A stretch of DNA of 7,462 bases from Brevundimonas sp. (GTDB lineage: Bacteria; Pseudomonadota; Alphaproteobacteria; Caulobacterales; Caulobacteraceae), in the NCBI GenBank assembly GCA_022712235.1, contig JALAGW010000044.1:1-7462 (forward strand), written 5' to 3'. The notes below the pieces were generated by a model. That model saw nothing but the letters and a program-made list of their open reading frames with translations. It searched no databases and was not told the DNA's origin. Below, in pieces: positions 1 through 5,678 of this stretch. Every line of letters starts with the position of its first letter. Position 1 is the stretch's first letter. The position numbers and the translations under genes were made by a program.

Positions 1-265
1 CGGCCAGGATGCCGGTGGTCAGCAGGGGTTTGCGCCGGGCGAAGTCCAGGCCCTTGCGGGCGGGTTCGCGCAGATCGGCGGGGGCTTTTTCGACCATGCC
101 GTCCAGACCGTCGATGACCCGGCCATAGGCGTCCAGCGCCTTGCCCTTGACCTCGTTCAGCTTGCCTTCGACCTGCAGCTTGCTGTCGCCGGTCAGGCGG
201 CCGATGCCGTTCTGGGCCTTGCCTTTCAGTTCCGTCGCGACGCCTTCGATACGTTGATCGGTCAT
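1..265 (-). CDS. CsbD-like stress protein, C-terminus cut off by the window edge
   Basis: The reading frame starts with ATG at 265 and stays open to base 1, giving 88 codons; the C-terminus is outside the window. The N-terminal part (MTDQRIEGVATELKGKAQ..., then a second IEGK-like turn VEGKLNEVKGKALDAYG) matches the pattern of the CsbD family (PF05532), small hydrophilic proteins induced in general stress whose biochemical role is unknown. Beyond about residue 55 it departs from the short CsbD form. The last visible residues, RRKPLLTTGILA, look like the start of a C-terminal hydrophobic anchor of the ElaB/YqjD/DUF883 kind, so the full product may be a membrane-tethered CsbD-like protein; this part is inference. 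AGGGA lies 5 bases before the ATG and serves as ribosome binding site. A candidate stress promoter and an inverted repeat lie directly upstream. The family call is fairly firm; the anchor is tentative. Confidence 0.8.
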   Translation of the reverse strand, partial: MTDQRIEGVATELKGKAQNGIGRLTGDSKLQVEGKLNEVKGKALDAYGRVIDGLDGMVEKAPADLREPARKGLDFARRKPLLTTGILA

Positions 266-276
266 GGTGATCCCTG

Positions 277-299
277 AATGTGAGGAGGAGACTCACATT
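277..299. repeat. 8-bp perfect inverted repeat in the csbD-like leader
   Basis: AATGTGAG (277-284) and CTCACATT (292-299) are perfect complements separated by 7 bases. On the minus strand this lies 11 bases or more before the ATG of the CsbD-like gene and just downstream of the candidate promoter. It could form an RNA hairpin in the leader or serve as a repressor operator. The right arm overlaps a GANTC site (GACTC, 290-294), the target of the CcrM methylase in Caulobacterales. The repeat is seen directly; its function is not known. Confidence 0.6.
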
Positions 300-301
300 G
301 G

Positions 302-327
302 AAGCGTGTCGCGCCGCCGCAAGTTCC
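302..327 (-). promoter_or_regulatory. Possible EcfG/SigT-type general stress promoter
   Basis: On the minus strand GGAAC (327-323) is followed after exactly 16 bases by CGCTT (306-302). Alphaproteobacterial EcfG sigma factors (SigT in Caulobacter) recognise GGAAC-N16/17-CGTT, so the -35 is perfect and the -10 matches three of four core bases. Its position, about 40 bases before the start codon of a CsbD-like gene (a frequent member of this regulon), supports the call. The imperfect -10 keeps it tentative. Confidence 0.4.
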
Positions 328-353
328 TCAGAACCTGATCGTGCGACGACCTG

Positions 354-1613
354 TCAGCCTTTGCGGTAGGGAGATAGGTCTGCCGTCATGGTCGTCATTT
401 CGGCCTCCACCGCAGGACGCTCGTTGTCGAGATAGCGGGCGACGGGGGCACGCAGGGCCGGATCGGCGATCCAGTGAGCGGAATAGACGGGAGAGGGCAG
501 GTAGCCGCGCGCGATCTTGTGCTCGCCCTGGGCGCCCGCTTCGACGCGCGACAGGCCTCGCGAAATGGCGAAGTCGATCGCCTGATAATAGCAGAGCTCG
601 AAATGGAGGAAGGGGACCTCCTCCAGCGCGCCCCACTGACGGCCGTAGAGGGCGTCGCGGCCGATGAAGTTGAGCGCTCCCGCCACCGGCGTCTCGCCCT
701 CGAACGCCATGACCAGGGCGATGCGGTCGGCCATGCTGGCGCCGACGCGGGCGAAGAAGTCGCGCGTCAGGTAGGGGCGACCCCACTTGCGGTCGCCGGT
801 GTCCATGTAGAAGGCGAAGAAGGCGTCCCAGTGGGCCTCAGTGATGTCGGCGCCGGTCAGGACGCGGATGTCGAGACCCGCCTGGGCCTCGCGGCGTTCG
901 CGCCGGATGGTCTTCCTGCGATTGGAAGACAGGGCGGCCAGGAAGTCGTCGAAGGTCTGGTAGCCGTCGTTGCGCCAGATGAACTGGATGTCGCGGCGCG
1001 GCAGCAGGCCCGCCTCGGCCATGGCGCGCCATTCCGGCTCGGTCGGGAAGTTGACGTGCAGGGACGAAACGCCGAGGCGTTCGACCAAGGTCAGGGCGCC
1101 TTGCAGCAGGGCTGATCTGATCGCGTGGCTTCGCGCGTCGTCTTCCCCGTCATCCCGGCCGGAGCGGAGCGCAGAGCCGGGACCGCCAAGGGCGCTGTCG
1201 TCTGCATGTTGAGCGGCCACGGATAGCCGCCGCGCGTCTTCCGGGGTGACGGAGGGTTTCATCAGGAAGCGCGGCCCTGTTGCGGGCGTGAAGGGCACGG
1301 CGCCCAGAAGCTTGGGATAGTAGCGGCCGCCGGCGCGCTGCCAGGCGTCGGCCCAACTGTGGTCGAAGACGTATTCGCCCTGGCTGTGGCCCTTCAGATA
1401 GAGGGGCATGACGCCGATCACGGCGCCGTCTTCGTCATGCAGGGACAGGTGGCGCGCCGCCCAGCCCTGGGACGGGACGGCGCTGCCGGACGCCTCGCAG
1501 GCGTGCAGGAAGTCGTAGGAGACGAAGGGATCGCCGGTCGGGGCCGCGCAGGCGTCCCACGCGTCCCGGCCTATGTCGGCGATCCCGTCGTGGACCTGAA
1601 GCGTGAAGCTCAC
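354..1613 (-). CDS. GNAT/FemAB-like protein of the COG3146 (DUF482) family, with an in-frame repeat insertion
   Basis: The product is 419 residues. The C-terminal half carries the signature of COG3146/PF04339: NRRKTIRRER at 231-240, LYGRQWGALEEVPFLHFEL near 322-340, CYYQAIDFAI at 341-350, and EAGAQGEHKIARGY at 358-371, then SAHWI. These proteins have an acetyltransferase-like (FemAB-type) fold and are often labelled 'peptidoglycan biosynthesis/recognition', but no reaction is established, so I give no gene symbol. No signal peptide is visible, so the protein is probably cytoplasmic. The start is GTG at 1613: it overlaps the TGA of the upstream RidA gene (shared GTGA) with GAGG 4 bases before it, implying translational coupling. 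A reading further upstream would run through RidA in another frame and is not credible. Residues 140-159 are a hydrophilic Gly/Ser/Asp/Arg-rich stretch that matches a palindromic repeat insertion; without it the length is 399, closer to what I remember as usual for the family. Confidence 0.88.
   Translation of the reverse strand: MSFTLQVHDGIADIGRDAWDACAAPTGDPFVSYDFLHACEASGSAVPSQGWAARHLSLHDEDGAVIGVMPLYLKGHSQGEYVFDHSWADAWQRAGGRYYPKLLGAVPFTPATGPRFLMKPSVTPEDARRLSVAAQHADDSALGGPGSALRSGRDDGEDDARSHAIRSALLQGALTLVERLGVSSLHVNFPTEPEWRAMAEAGLLPRRDIQFIWRNDGYQTFDDFLAALSSNRRKTIRRERREAQAGLDIRVLTGADITEAHWDAFFAFYMDTGDRKWGRPYLTRDFFARVGASMADRIALVMAFEGETPVAGALNFIGRDALYGRQWGALEEVPFLHFELCYYQAIDFAISRGLSRVEAGAQGEHKIARGYLPSPVYSAHWIADPALRAPVARYLDNERPAVEAEMTTMTADLSPYRKG
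1144..1203. repeat. Palindromic repeat inserted in frame within a coding sequence
   Basis: The 60-base segment is bounded by the direct repeat GTCGTCT (1137-1143 and 1197-1203), which resembles a 7-bp target duplication. Inside it, TCCCGGC (1153-1159) and GCCGGGA (1176-1182) form a perfect 7-bp inverted repeat around a 16-base loop containing GGAGCGGAGCGCAGA. The sequence CGTCATCCCGGCC...GCCGGGACC resembles, from memory, dispersed intergenic repeats of Brevundimonas, Caulobacter and sphingomonads. In the host gene it encodes residues 140-159, between two Asp-Asp pairs. Removing 60 bases restores a smooth QHADD-ARSHAI reading. The repeats and frame are directly seen; mobility is inferred. Confidence 0.6.
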
Positions 1614-2068
1614 TTCACCTCGATGATGGCGTCGATCTCGACGGCGAAGCCGAGCGGCAGCTTGTAGACGCCGACGGCCGAACGGGCGTGCTTGCCCGCG
1701 TCGCCGAAGACCTGGACCATCAGGTCCGAGCAGCCGTTGACCACGGCGGGGATGGCTTCGAAGTCCGGGCCGGCCTGGACGAAGGCGCCCAGCTTGACGA
1801 TGCGGACCACGCGATCCAGGTCGCCGTCCACGGCGGCGTTGATCTGGGCCAGCAGGTTGATGCCGCACAGGCGCGCGGCTTCAGCGGCTTGCTCGGGGGT
1901 CACGTCCACGCCGACGGTGCCCTTGACGCCGCCGTTGGCGTCGTTCGACAGCTGGCCCGAGATCAGGATCTGGTTGCCCGTGCGGACGTAGGAAACGTAG
2001 CTGGCGACCGGCTTGGCGGGCTCGGGCAGGGTGATGCCGAGTTCGGCGATGCGGGCGTGGATGCTCAT
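1610..2068 (-). CDS. RidA family protein (YjgF/YER057c/UK114)
   Basis: The 152-residue product is a single RidA-fold domain of the longer subtype (about 150 residues against about 128 in classical RidA). Visible landmarks are SYVRTGNQILISGQL (26-40), the VRIVKLGAFVQ strand (88-98), and the end HARSAVGVYKLPLGFAVEIDAI (127-148). Arg129 and Glu144 sit where classical RidA has its catalytic Arg and a conserved Glu, so imine/enamine deamination is possible. The subtype is not well characterised, so substrate and activity are open. RidA-fold proteins normally form trimers in the cytosol. The start is ATG at 2068 with GGAG 8 bases upstream (2077-2080). The gene lies 55 bases downstream of dinB and overlaps the COG3146 gene by 4 bases, so the three are probably co-transcribed. 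Confidence 0.9.
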   Translation of the reverse strand: MSIHARIAELGITLPEPAKPVASYVSYVRTGNQILISGQLSNDANGGVKGTVGVDVTPEQAAEAARLCGINLLAQINAAVDGDLDRVVRIVKLGAFVQAGPDFEAIPAVVNGCSDLMVQVFGDAGKHARSAVGVYKLPLGFAVEIDAIIEVK

Positions 2069-2123
2069 GTCGGAGACTCCGTTGAGGGGTTCGAGCGGGG
2101 TTTAGCGCGCCGAGCGGGCGGCG

Positions 2124-3386
2124 TCATCCTGGCTTCTTGAGCGCGCGGCCCGCGACGACGGCGGCGGCTCCGAACTTGGCGCGCAGGGCGTCGATGGCGG
2201 TCTCGGTCTTCAGGGCGCGGGTCTCGGCCGTGTCGAACAGGCCCGCCGGGGCGTCGCCGGCCTCGGCCACGTCGGACAGACCGATGCCGATCAGGCGATA
2301 GGGAGCGCCCAGTTCGGGTTTCAGCAGGTCGCGACCGGCGGAAAACAGCACCCGCGCCGTCTGCACCGGCTCGGCCAGGGTGATGCGGCGGGTCACGATC
2401 TTGAAGTCGGCCTTGCGCAGTTTCAGCACCACCACCCGGCTGGCCACGCCGTCGCGTCGCGCCTTGGACGCCAGCTTCTCGCACAAGGGCCACAGCTCGG
2501 CCTCCAGATCCTCGGCCTTGGTCAGGTCGTCGTTGAAGGTGGTCTCGGCGCTCATGCCGCGTCGGTCATGATCGGGGCGCACCGGACGGGCGTCGCGGGC
2601 GTGGCTGAGGTCGTAGAGGCGCAGGCCCGTCTCGCCATAGCGCCGGATCAGATCCTTGACGTCGGCGGCCGCCAGGTCGCCGACCGTGGCGAAGCCGTCC
2701 GAGCGCAGGGTGCAGCCGAACACCGGGCCGACGCCGGGCAGGATGTTGACGGGGCGCGAGGCCAACAGGTCCTTGGCCTCAGCCATGCCGATGACAGAAA
2801 ACCCGCGGGGCTTGTCCAGTTCGGAGGCGATCTTGGCCAGGAAACGGTTGGGGGCCAGGCCGATGGAGACGGTCAGGCCGACCTCGGTCTCGATCCATTT
2901 CTGCAGACGGATCAACTGGAAGGCCGGCGGGCCGCCGTTCAGGCGCTCGGTGCCGGCCAGGTCGATCCAGGCCTCGTCGAGCGACAGGGTCTGGACCAGC
3001 GGCGTCAGCTTGCCGACCGCGCCGAAGATGCGCTCGCTCTCGGCCACGTATTTGCGAAAGTCCGGCTTGATGACGACCGCGTCGGGACAGGCCTTCAACG
3101 CCTTGAACATGGGCATGGCCGAGCCGACGCCGTGCAGGCGGGCGACGTAGCAGGCGGTTGAGACCACGCCGCGCTTGCCGCCGCCGATGATGACCGGCTT
3201 GTCGCGAAGGTCCGGCCGGTCGCGTTTCTCGACCGAGGCGTAGAAGGCGTCGCAGTCCAGGTGGGCGATGGTCAGGTCGCCCAGTTCGTCATGGCTGATG
3301 ACCCTGCGAGAGGCGCACGACGGACACCGCTCGACCTTGCGGTCGCCGGTCCACAGGCAGTCGCGGCAGATGGCCTTCAGACCCAA
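2124..3386 (-). CDS. dinB: DNA polymerase IV (Y-family translesion polymerase)
   Basis: This is an error-prone Y-family polymerase that extends past damaged template bases. With the TTG start at 3386 the product is 420 residues. Residues 7-24 form CxxC-x10-CxxC, a zinc-ribbon-like extension I associate with alphaproteobacterial DinB and absent from E. coli DinB. The palm follows: LDCDAFYASVE with catalytic Asp44 and likely steric gate Tyr49, and SLDEAWIDL with Asp137 and Glu138. A helix-hairpin-helix segment ILPGVGPVFG lies near 215-224 and the little finger occupies roughly 280-375. GLFD at 382-385 resembles a beta-clamp-binding peptide. The TTG is preceded by GGAG at 6 bases within a 12-base string shared with the ridA leader. 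A GTG at 3410 is the alternative start (428 residues) but lacks a visible ribosome binding site. I found no LexA box of the alphaproteobacterial GTTC-N7-GTTC type upstream. Confidence 0.93.
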   Translation of the reverse strand: MGLKAICRDCLWTGDRKVERCPSCASRRVISHDELGDLTIAHLDCDAFYASVEKRDRPDLRDKPVIIGGGKRGVVSTACYVARLHGVGSAMPMFKALKACPDAVVIKPDFRKYVAESERIFGAVGKLTPLVQTLSLDEAWIDLAGTERLNGGPPAFQLIRLQKWIETEVGLTVSIGLAPNRFLAKIASELDKPRGFSVIGMAEAKDLLASRPVNILPGVGPVFGCTLRSDGFATVGDLAAADVKDLIRRYGETGLRLYDLSHARDARPVRPDHDRRGMSAETTFNDDLTKAEDLEAELWPLCEKLASKARRDGVASRVVVLKLRKADFKIVTRRITLAEPVQTARVLFSAGRDLLKPELGAPYRLIGIGLSDVAEAGDAPAGLFDTAETRALKTETAIDALRAKFGAAAVVAGRALKKPG

Positions 3387-3387
3387 G

Positions 3388-3399
3388 GGAGACTCCGTT
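3388..3399 (-). promoter_or_regulatory. Ribosome binding site deciding the dinB start; 12-mer shared with ridA
   Basis: On the minus strand AACGGAGTCTCC contains GGAG 6 bases before a TTG codon at 3386. The identical 12 bases occur before ridA (2072-2083), where GGAG precedes an unambiguous ATG by 8 bases. This supports TTG at 3386 over GTG at 3410 for dinB. Both copies include GAGTC, a GANTC site for CcrM methylation, and GGAG/CTCC are self-complementary around a single base. Confidence 0.5.
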
Positions 3400-3443
3400 C
3401 GCGCCCGCACGGCGAGAGGCGCGATTGCGCAAAGAAAGACAGC

Positions 3444-3458
3444 TTCACCTCAACTTAA
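3444..3458 (+). promoter_or_regulatory. Candidate CtrA binding site upstream of divK
   Basis: TTCA-N7-TTAA matches the CtrA consensus TTAA-N7-TTAA at seven of eight bases. It begins 99 bases before the divK ATG, in the divergent dinB/divK intergenic region, where the divK-pleD promoter must lie. CtrA control of divK would close a feedback loop, since DivK lowers CtrA activity. One mismatch and a short motif leave room for chance. Confidence 0.4.
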
Positions 3459-3542
3459 GACTGCATGGACCAGTGTGCATCCGAAGAAGGCGAAAAGCCC
3501 TGCGCAGCAGCGCGAATTATTGGCGAAAGAGCCGGGTGGCGG

Positions 3543-3908
3543 ATGTCCAAGAAAGTCCTCATCGTCGAGGATAACGAGCTGAACATGAAGCTTTTTCATG
3601 ATCTGCTCGATTCCCAGGGCTACCAGACCCTGCAGACCCGCGAAGGGCTGCAGGCGCTCGCGATTGCGCGCGAGCATCGCCCCGACCTGATCCTGATGGA
3701 TATTCAGTTGCCGGAGATTTCCGGCCTGGAAGTGACCAAGTGGCTGAAGGACGACGAAGAGCTGAACCATATCCCCGTCATCGCCGTTACAGCCTTCGCC
3801 ATGAAGGGTGACGAGGAACGGATCAGGCAGGGCGGTTGCGAGGCCTACATCTCCAAGCCCATTTCGGTGGTGTCGTTCCTCGAGACGATCCGCAAGCATC
3901 TGGGGTAG
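3543..3908 (+). CDS. divK: Cell-fate response regulator DivK (single receiver domain)
   Basis: The product has 121 residues and is a stand-alone REC domain with no output domain. The sequence is nearly collinear with Caulobacter DivK, including VEDNELNMKLFHDLL, LMDIQLPEISGLEVTKWLK and GGCEAYISKPISVV. Glu9 and Asp10 form the acidic pocket, Asp53 is the phosphoacceptor, and Thr83 and Lys105 are the switch residues. In Caulobacter, DivK is phosphorylated by DivJ and dephosphorylated by PleC at opposite poles. DivK~P acts through DivL and CckA to lower CtrA activity, controlling replication and division. The C-terminus ends at HLG, four residues shorter than my memory of the C. crescentus protein. 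The ATG at 3543 has only a weak GGGTGGCGG upstream. The gene is 7 bases from pleD, so they form an operon. Confidence 0.97.
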   Translation: MSKKVLIVEDNELNMKLFHDLLDSQGYQTLQTREGLQALAIAREHRPDLILMDIQLPEISGLEVTKWLKDDEELNHIPVIAVTAFAMKGDEERIRQGGCEAYISKPISVVSFLETIRKHLG

Positions 3909-3915
3909 GGGCCTC

Positions 3916-5280
3916 ATGAGCGCGCGCATCCTGGTGGTTGACGACGTCGAGACGAACGTCCGCCTGCTCGAGGCCAAGCTGACGATCGAATATTTCGACG
4001 CCCTGAGCTGCGGCGACGGTCTGACGGCCATCGCCTTGGCGACTTCGGAACAGCCGGACCTGATCCTGCTCGATGTCATGATGCCGGGCATGGACGGGTT
4101 CGAGACCTGTCGCCGGCTGAAGGACGATCCTAAGACGCGACATATTCCGGTGGTGCTGGTGACGGCGCTGGACGGGCGGCAGGATCGGATCAGGGGGCTG
4201 GAGGCCGGGGCTGACGACTTCCTGACCAAGCCGCTGGACGATGTGATCCTGATGGCGCGGGTCAGGAGTCTGACCCGGCTGAAGATGGTCATGGACGAAC
4301 TGCGCGAGCGCGAGGAGAGCGGGCGCCGCGTCGGGGTCGACACCGCCGGCGTGGCCCGACTGAAAGGCTCGGGCGGGCGCGTCTTGGTGGTGGACGACAA
4401 CGCCCTGCAGGCCGCCAAGGTGGCCCAGGAACTGGCGGTCGAGCATCGCCCCCTGATTGAAGCCGACCCGGCGGCGGCGCTGGAGGCGGCGCGCGGTCCG
4501 GTTGATCTGATGATCGTCAATGTGACCTCGGACGGCTTTGATGGGCTGCGTCTGATCGCTCAGGCCCGCTCCAAGGAGCCGACGCGGCGGCTGCCGATCC
4601 TGGCCCTGGTGGACTCGCAGGACCGGCCCAGGTTGCTGAAGGCGCTGGAACTGGGCGCCAATGACCTGCTGACCCGTCCGGTGGACCCCGAGGAGTTGTC
4701 GGCGCGGGTGCGGACCCAGGTGCGGCGCAAGCGTTATGGCGACTTCCTGCGCGAGAAGCTGGACCACAGCCTGGAGATGGCCGTCACCGACGCCCTGACC
4801 GGGCTGCACAATCGGCGCTACATGACGAATCAGCTTCAGGCCCTGGTGGCGCGCACCAACCGCGGCGGCGAGCCGGTGGCGGTGCTGGTTCTCGACATCG
4901 ACCACTTCAAGGCCGTCAACGATGGCTTCGGCCACGATGCGGGCGACGAGGTGCTGCGCGAGTTCTCCGTGCGGCTGGCGACCAATGTGCGCGCGGTGGA
5001 TCTGCCATGCCGATTCGGCGGCGAGGAGTTCGTGGTCGTCATGCCCGGCACGACGCTGGAGGATGCCCATCGTATTGCTGAGCGTATCCGTCGTGACGTG
5101 GGCTCGGCGCCCTTCCGCGTCATGGACGGCAAGGCCCATCTGAATGTGACCGTCTCGGTCGGCGTGGCCGCCACCATGGGCGCGGACGATACGCCTGAAG
5201 CCCTGCTGAAGCGGGCGGACGAGGGGGTCTATGAGGCCAAGGCCTCTGGGCGGAACAAGGTCGTCGCGCGCGCGGCCTGA
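3916..5280 (+). CDS. pleD: Diguanylate cyclase response regulator PleD (REC-REC-GGEF)
   Basis: The product is 454 residues, the same as C. crescentus PleD. The first receiver (about 1-125) has VVDD at 7-10, phosphoacceptor Asp53 in LLDVMMPGMDG, and Lys105. The second receiver (about 150-275) is an adaptor: it keeps VVDD at 158-161 but has Asn202 with VNVTSDG in place of the phosphoacceptor motif. The GGEF domain (about 285-454) has LDIDHFKAVND at 326-336 and GGEEF at 368-372. The primary inhibitory site is RAVD (Arg359, Asp362) with Arg390; Arg148 and Arg178 match the second-receiver residues that bind product. The enzyme should make c-di-GMP from two GTP on phosphorylation and dimerisation, with product inhibition, at the stalked pole, driving flagellar loss and stalk formation. 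The ATG at 3916 starts 8 bases after the divK stop, behind a G-rich site. All landmarks are intact. Confidence 0.97.
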   Translation: MSARILVVDDVETNVRLLEAKLTIEYFDALSCGDGLTAIALATSEQPDLILLDVMMPGMDGFETCRRLKDDPKTRHIPVVLVTALDGRQDRIRGLEAGADDFLTKPLDDVILMARVRSLTRLKMVMDELREREESGRRVGVDTAGVARLKGSGGRVLVVDDNALQAAKVAQELAVEHRPLIEADPAAALEAARGPVDLMIVNVTSDGFDGLRLIAQARSKEPTRRLPILALVDSQDRPRLLKALELGANDLLTRPVDPEELSARVRTQVRRKRYGDFLREKLDHSLEMAVTDALTGLHNRRYMTNQLQALVARTNRGGEPVAVLVLDIDHFKAVNDGFGHDAGDEVLREFSVRLATNVRAVDLPCRFGGEEFVVVMPGTTLEDAHRIAERIRRDVGSAPFRVMDGKAHLNVTVSVGVAATMGADDTPEALLKRADEGVYEAKASGRNKVVARAA

Positions 5281-5309
5281 GCCCTTTCAGCTATTGATCT
5301 CGCAACGAA

Positions 5310-5337
5310 AAACGCCCGGCTGAAAAACCGGGCGTTT
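5310..5337. terminator. Shared hairpin terminator between convergent pleD and rpmG
   Basis: AAACGCCCGG (5310-5319) and CCGGGCGTTT (5328-5337) form a perfect 10-bp stem around an 8-base loop. On the minus strand the stem is followed by further Ts (five in a row), a proper intrinsic terminator for rpmG. On the plus strand it ends in TTTCG, a weaker U-tract, and lies 30 bases after the pleD stop, so it probably serves both genes. Confidence 0.88.
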
Positions 5338-5354
5338 CGAATTCTGCAGTCAAG

Positions 5355-5370
5355 CGAGCCCTGAGGCTCG
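5355..5370 (-). repeat. Small hairpin in the rpmG 3' untranslated region
   Basis: CGAGCC (5355-5360) and GGCTCG (5365-5370) form a 6-bp stem with a CTGA loop, between the rpmG stop codon and the main terminator. No T-tract follows it on either strand, so by itself it is not a terminator; it may stabilise the transcript end. Confidence 0.5.
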
Positions 5371-5384
5371 GGGCGGTTAGGCCC

Positions 5385-5552
5385 TTACTTGATCTTGCCT
5401 TCCTTGAACTCGACGTGCTTGCGGACGACGGGATCGTACTTCTTGACGACCATTTTTTCGGTCATCGTGCGAGCGTTCTTCTTGGTCACGTAGAAGAAGC
5501 CGGTGTCAGCGGTGGAGTTCAGGCGGATCTTGATGGAAGCCGGTTTGGCCAT
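5385..5552 (-). CDS. rpmG: 50S ribosomal protein L33, cysteine-free form
   Basis: This 55-residue basic protein, MAKPASIKIRLNSTADTG... through YVTKKN, to YDPVVRKHVEFKEGKIK, is a full-length bacterial L33, a structural protein of the large ribosomal subunit near the E site. It has none of the CxxC pairs that bind zinc in the C+ form, so it is the zinc-independent C- version. The start is ATG at 5552 with AAGG 9 bases upstream. It is a single-gene transcription unit: a candidate sigma-70-type promoter lies at 5601-5628 and a strong intrinsic terminator downstream. It converges on pleD and diverges from the secreted-protein gene. Confidence 0.97.
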   Translation of the reverse strand: MAKPASIKIRLNSTADTGFFYVTKKNARTMTEKMVVKKYDPVVRKHVEFKEGKIK

Positions 5553-5600
5553 CGGAATTACCTTTGCGACGGCGAAAGCCGCATGAAACGAGAGGCGCGG

Positions 5601-5628
5601 AACATACTCAGGCGGAGATCAAAGTCAA
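5601..5628 (-). promoter_or_regulatory. Candidate housekeeping promoter for rpmG
   Basis: On the minus strand TTGACT (5628-5623) and TATGTT (5606-5601) are separated by 16 bases, close to the general -35/-10 consensus. The predicted start of transcription would give a leader of roughly 40 bases before the rpmG ATG, a sensible arrangement for a highly expressed ribosomal protein gene. Spacing is one base short of the optimum. Confidence 0.5.
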
Positions 5629-5678
5629 CGCCCGCGATGTCGCGTTGAGGATTGGCGTCTAGCGATTAGGCTGTCGGA

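Noticed and set aside
474..1115. A 213-codon plus-strand open frame opposite the COG3146 gene
   Set aside because: It is antisense to a well-supported coding sequence and its translation shows no recognisable domain.
1614..1868. N-terminal extension of the COG3146 gene up to an ATG at 1868
   Set aside because: It would overlap ridA over 85 codons in another frame, with a low-complexity Arg/Gly/Pro-rich translation; the GTG at 1613 has a ribosome binding site and a typical 4-base overlap.
3387..3542. SOS (LexA) box in front of dinB
   Set aside because: Only one GTTC half (3397-3400) is present, with no second GTTC after 7 bases.
3450..5139. Long minus-strand open frames (356 and 438 codons) opposite divK and pleD
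   Set aside because: They lie antisense to two firmly identified genes, their translations are Arg/His/Gln/Ser-rich without family motifs, and such shadows are expected at this GC content.
5592..5630. A second GGAAC stress promoter at 5599-5603 on the plus strand for the secreted protein
   Set aside because: No CGTT-like -10 follows at 16-17 bases, so the GGAAC is probably chance and overlaps the rpmG promoter on the other strand.
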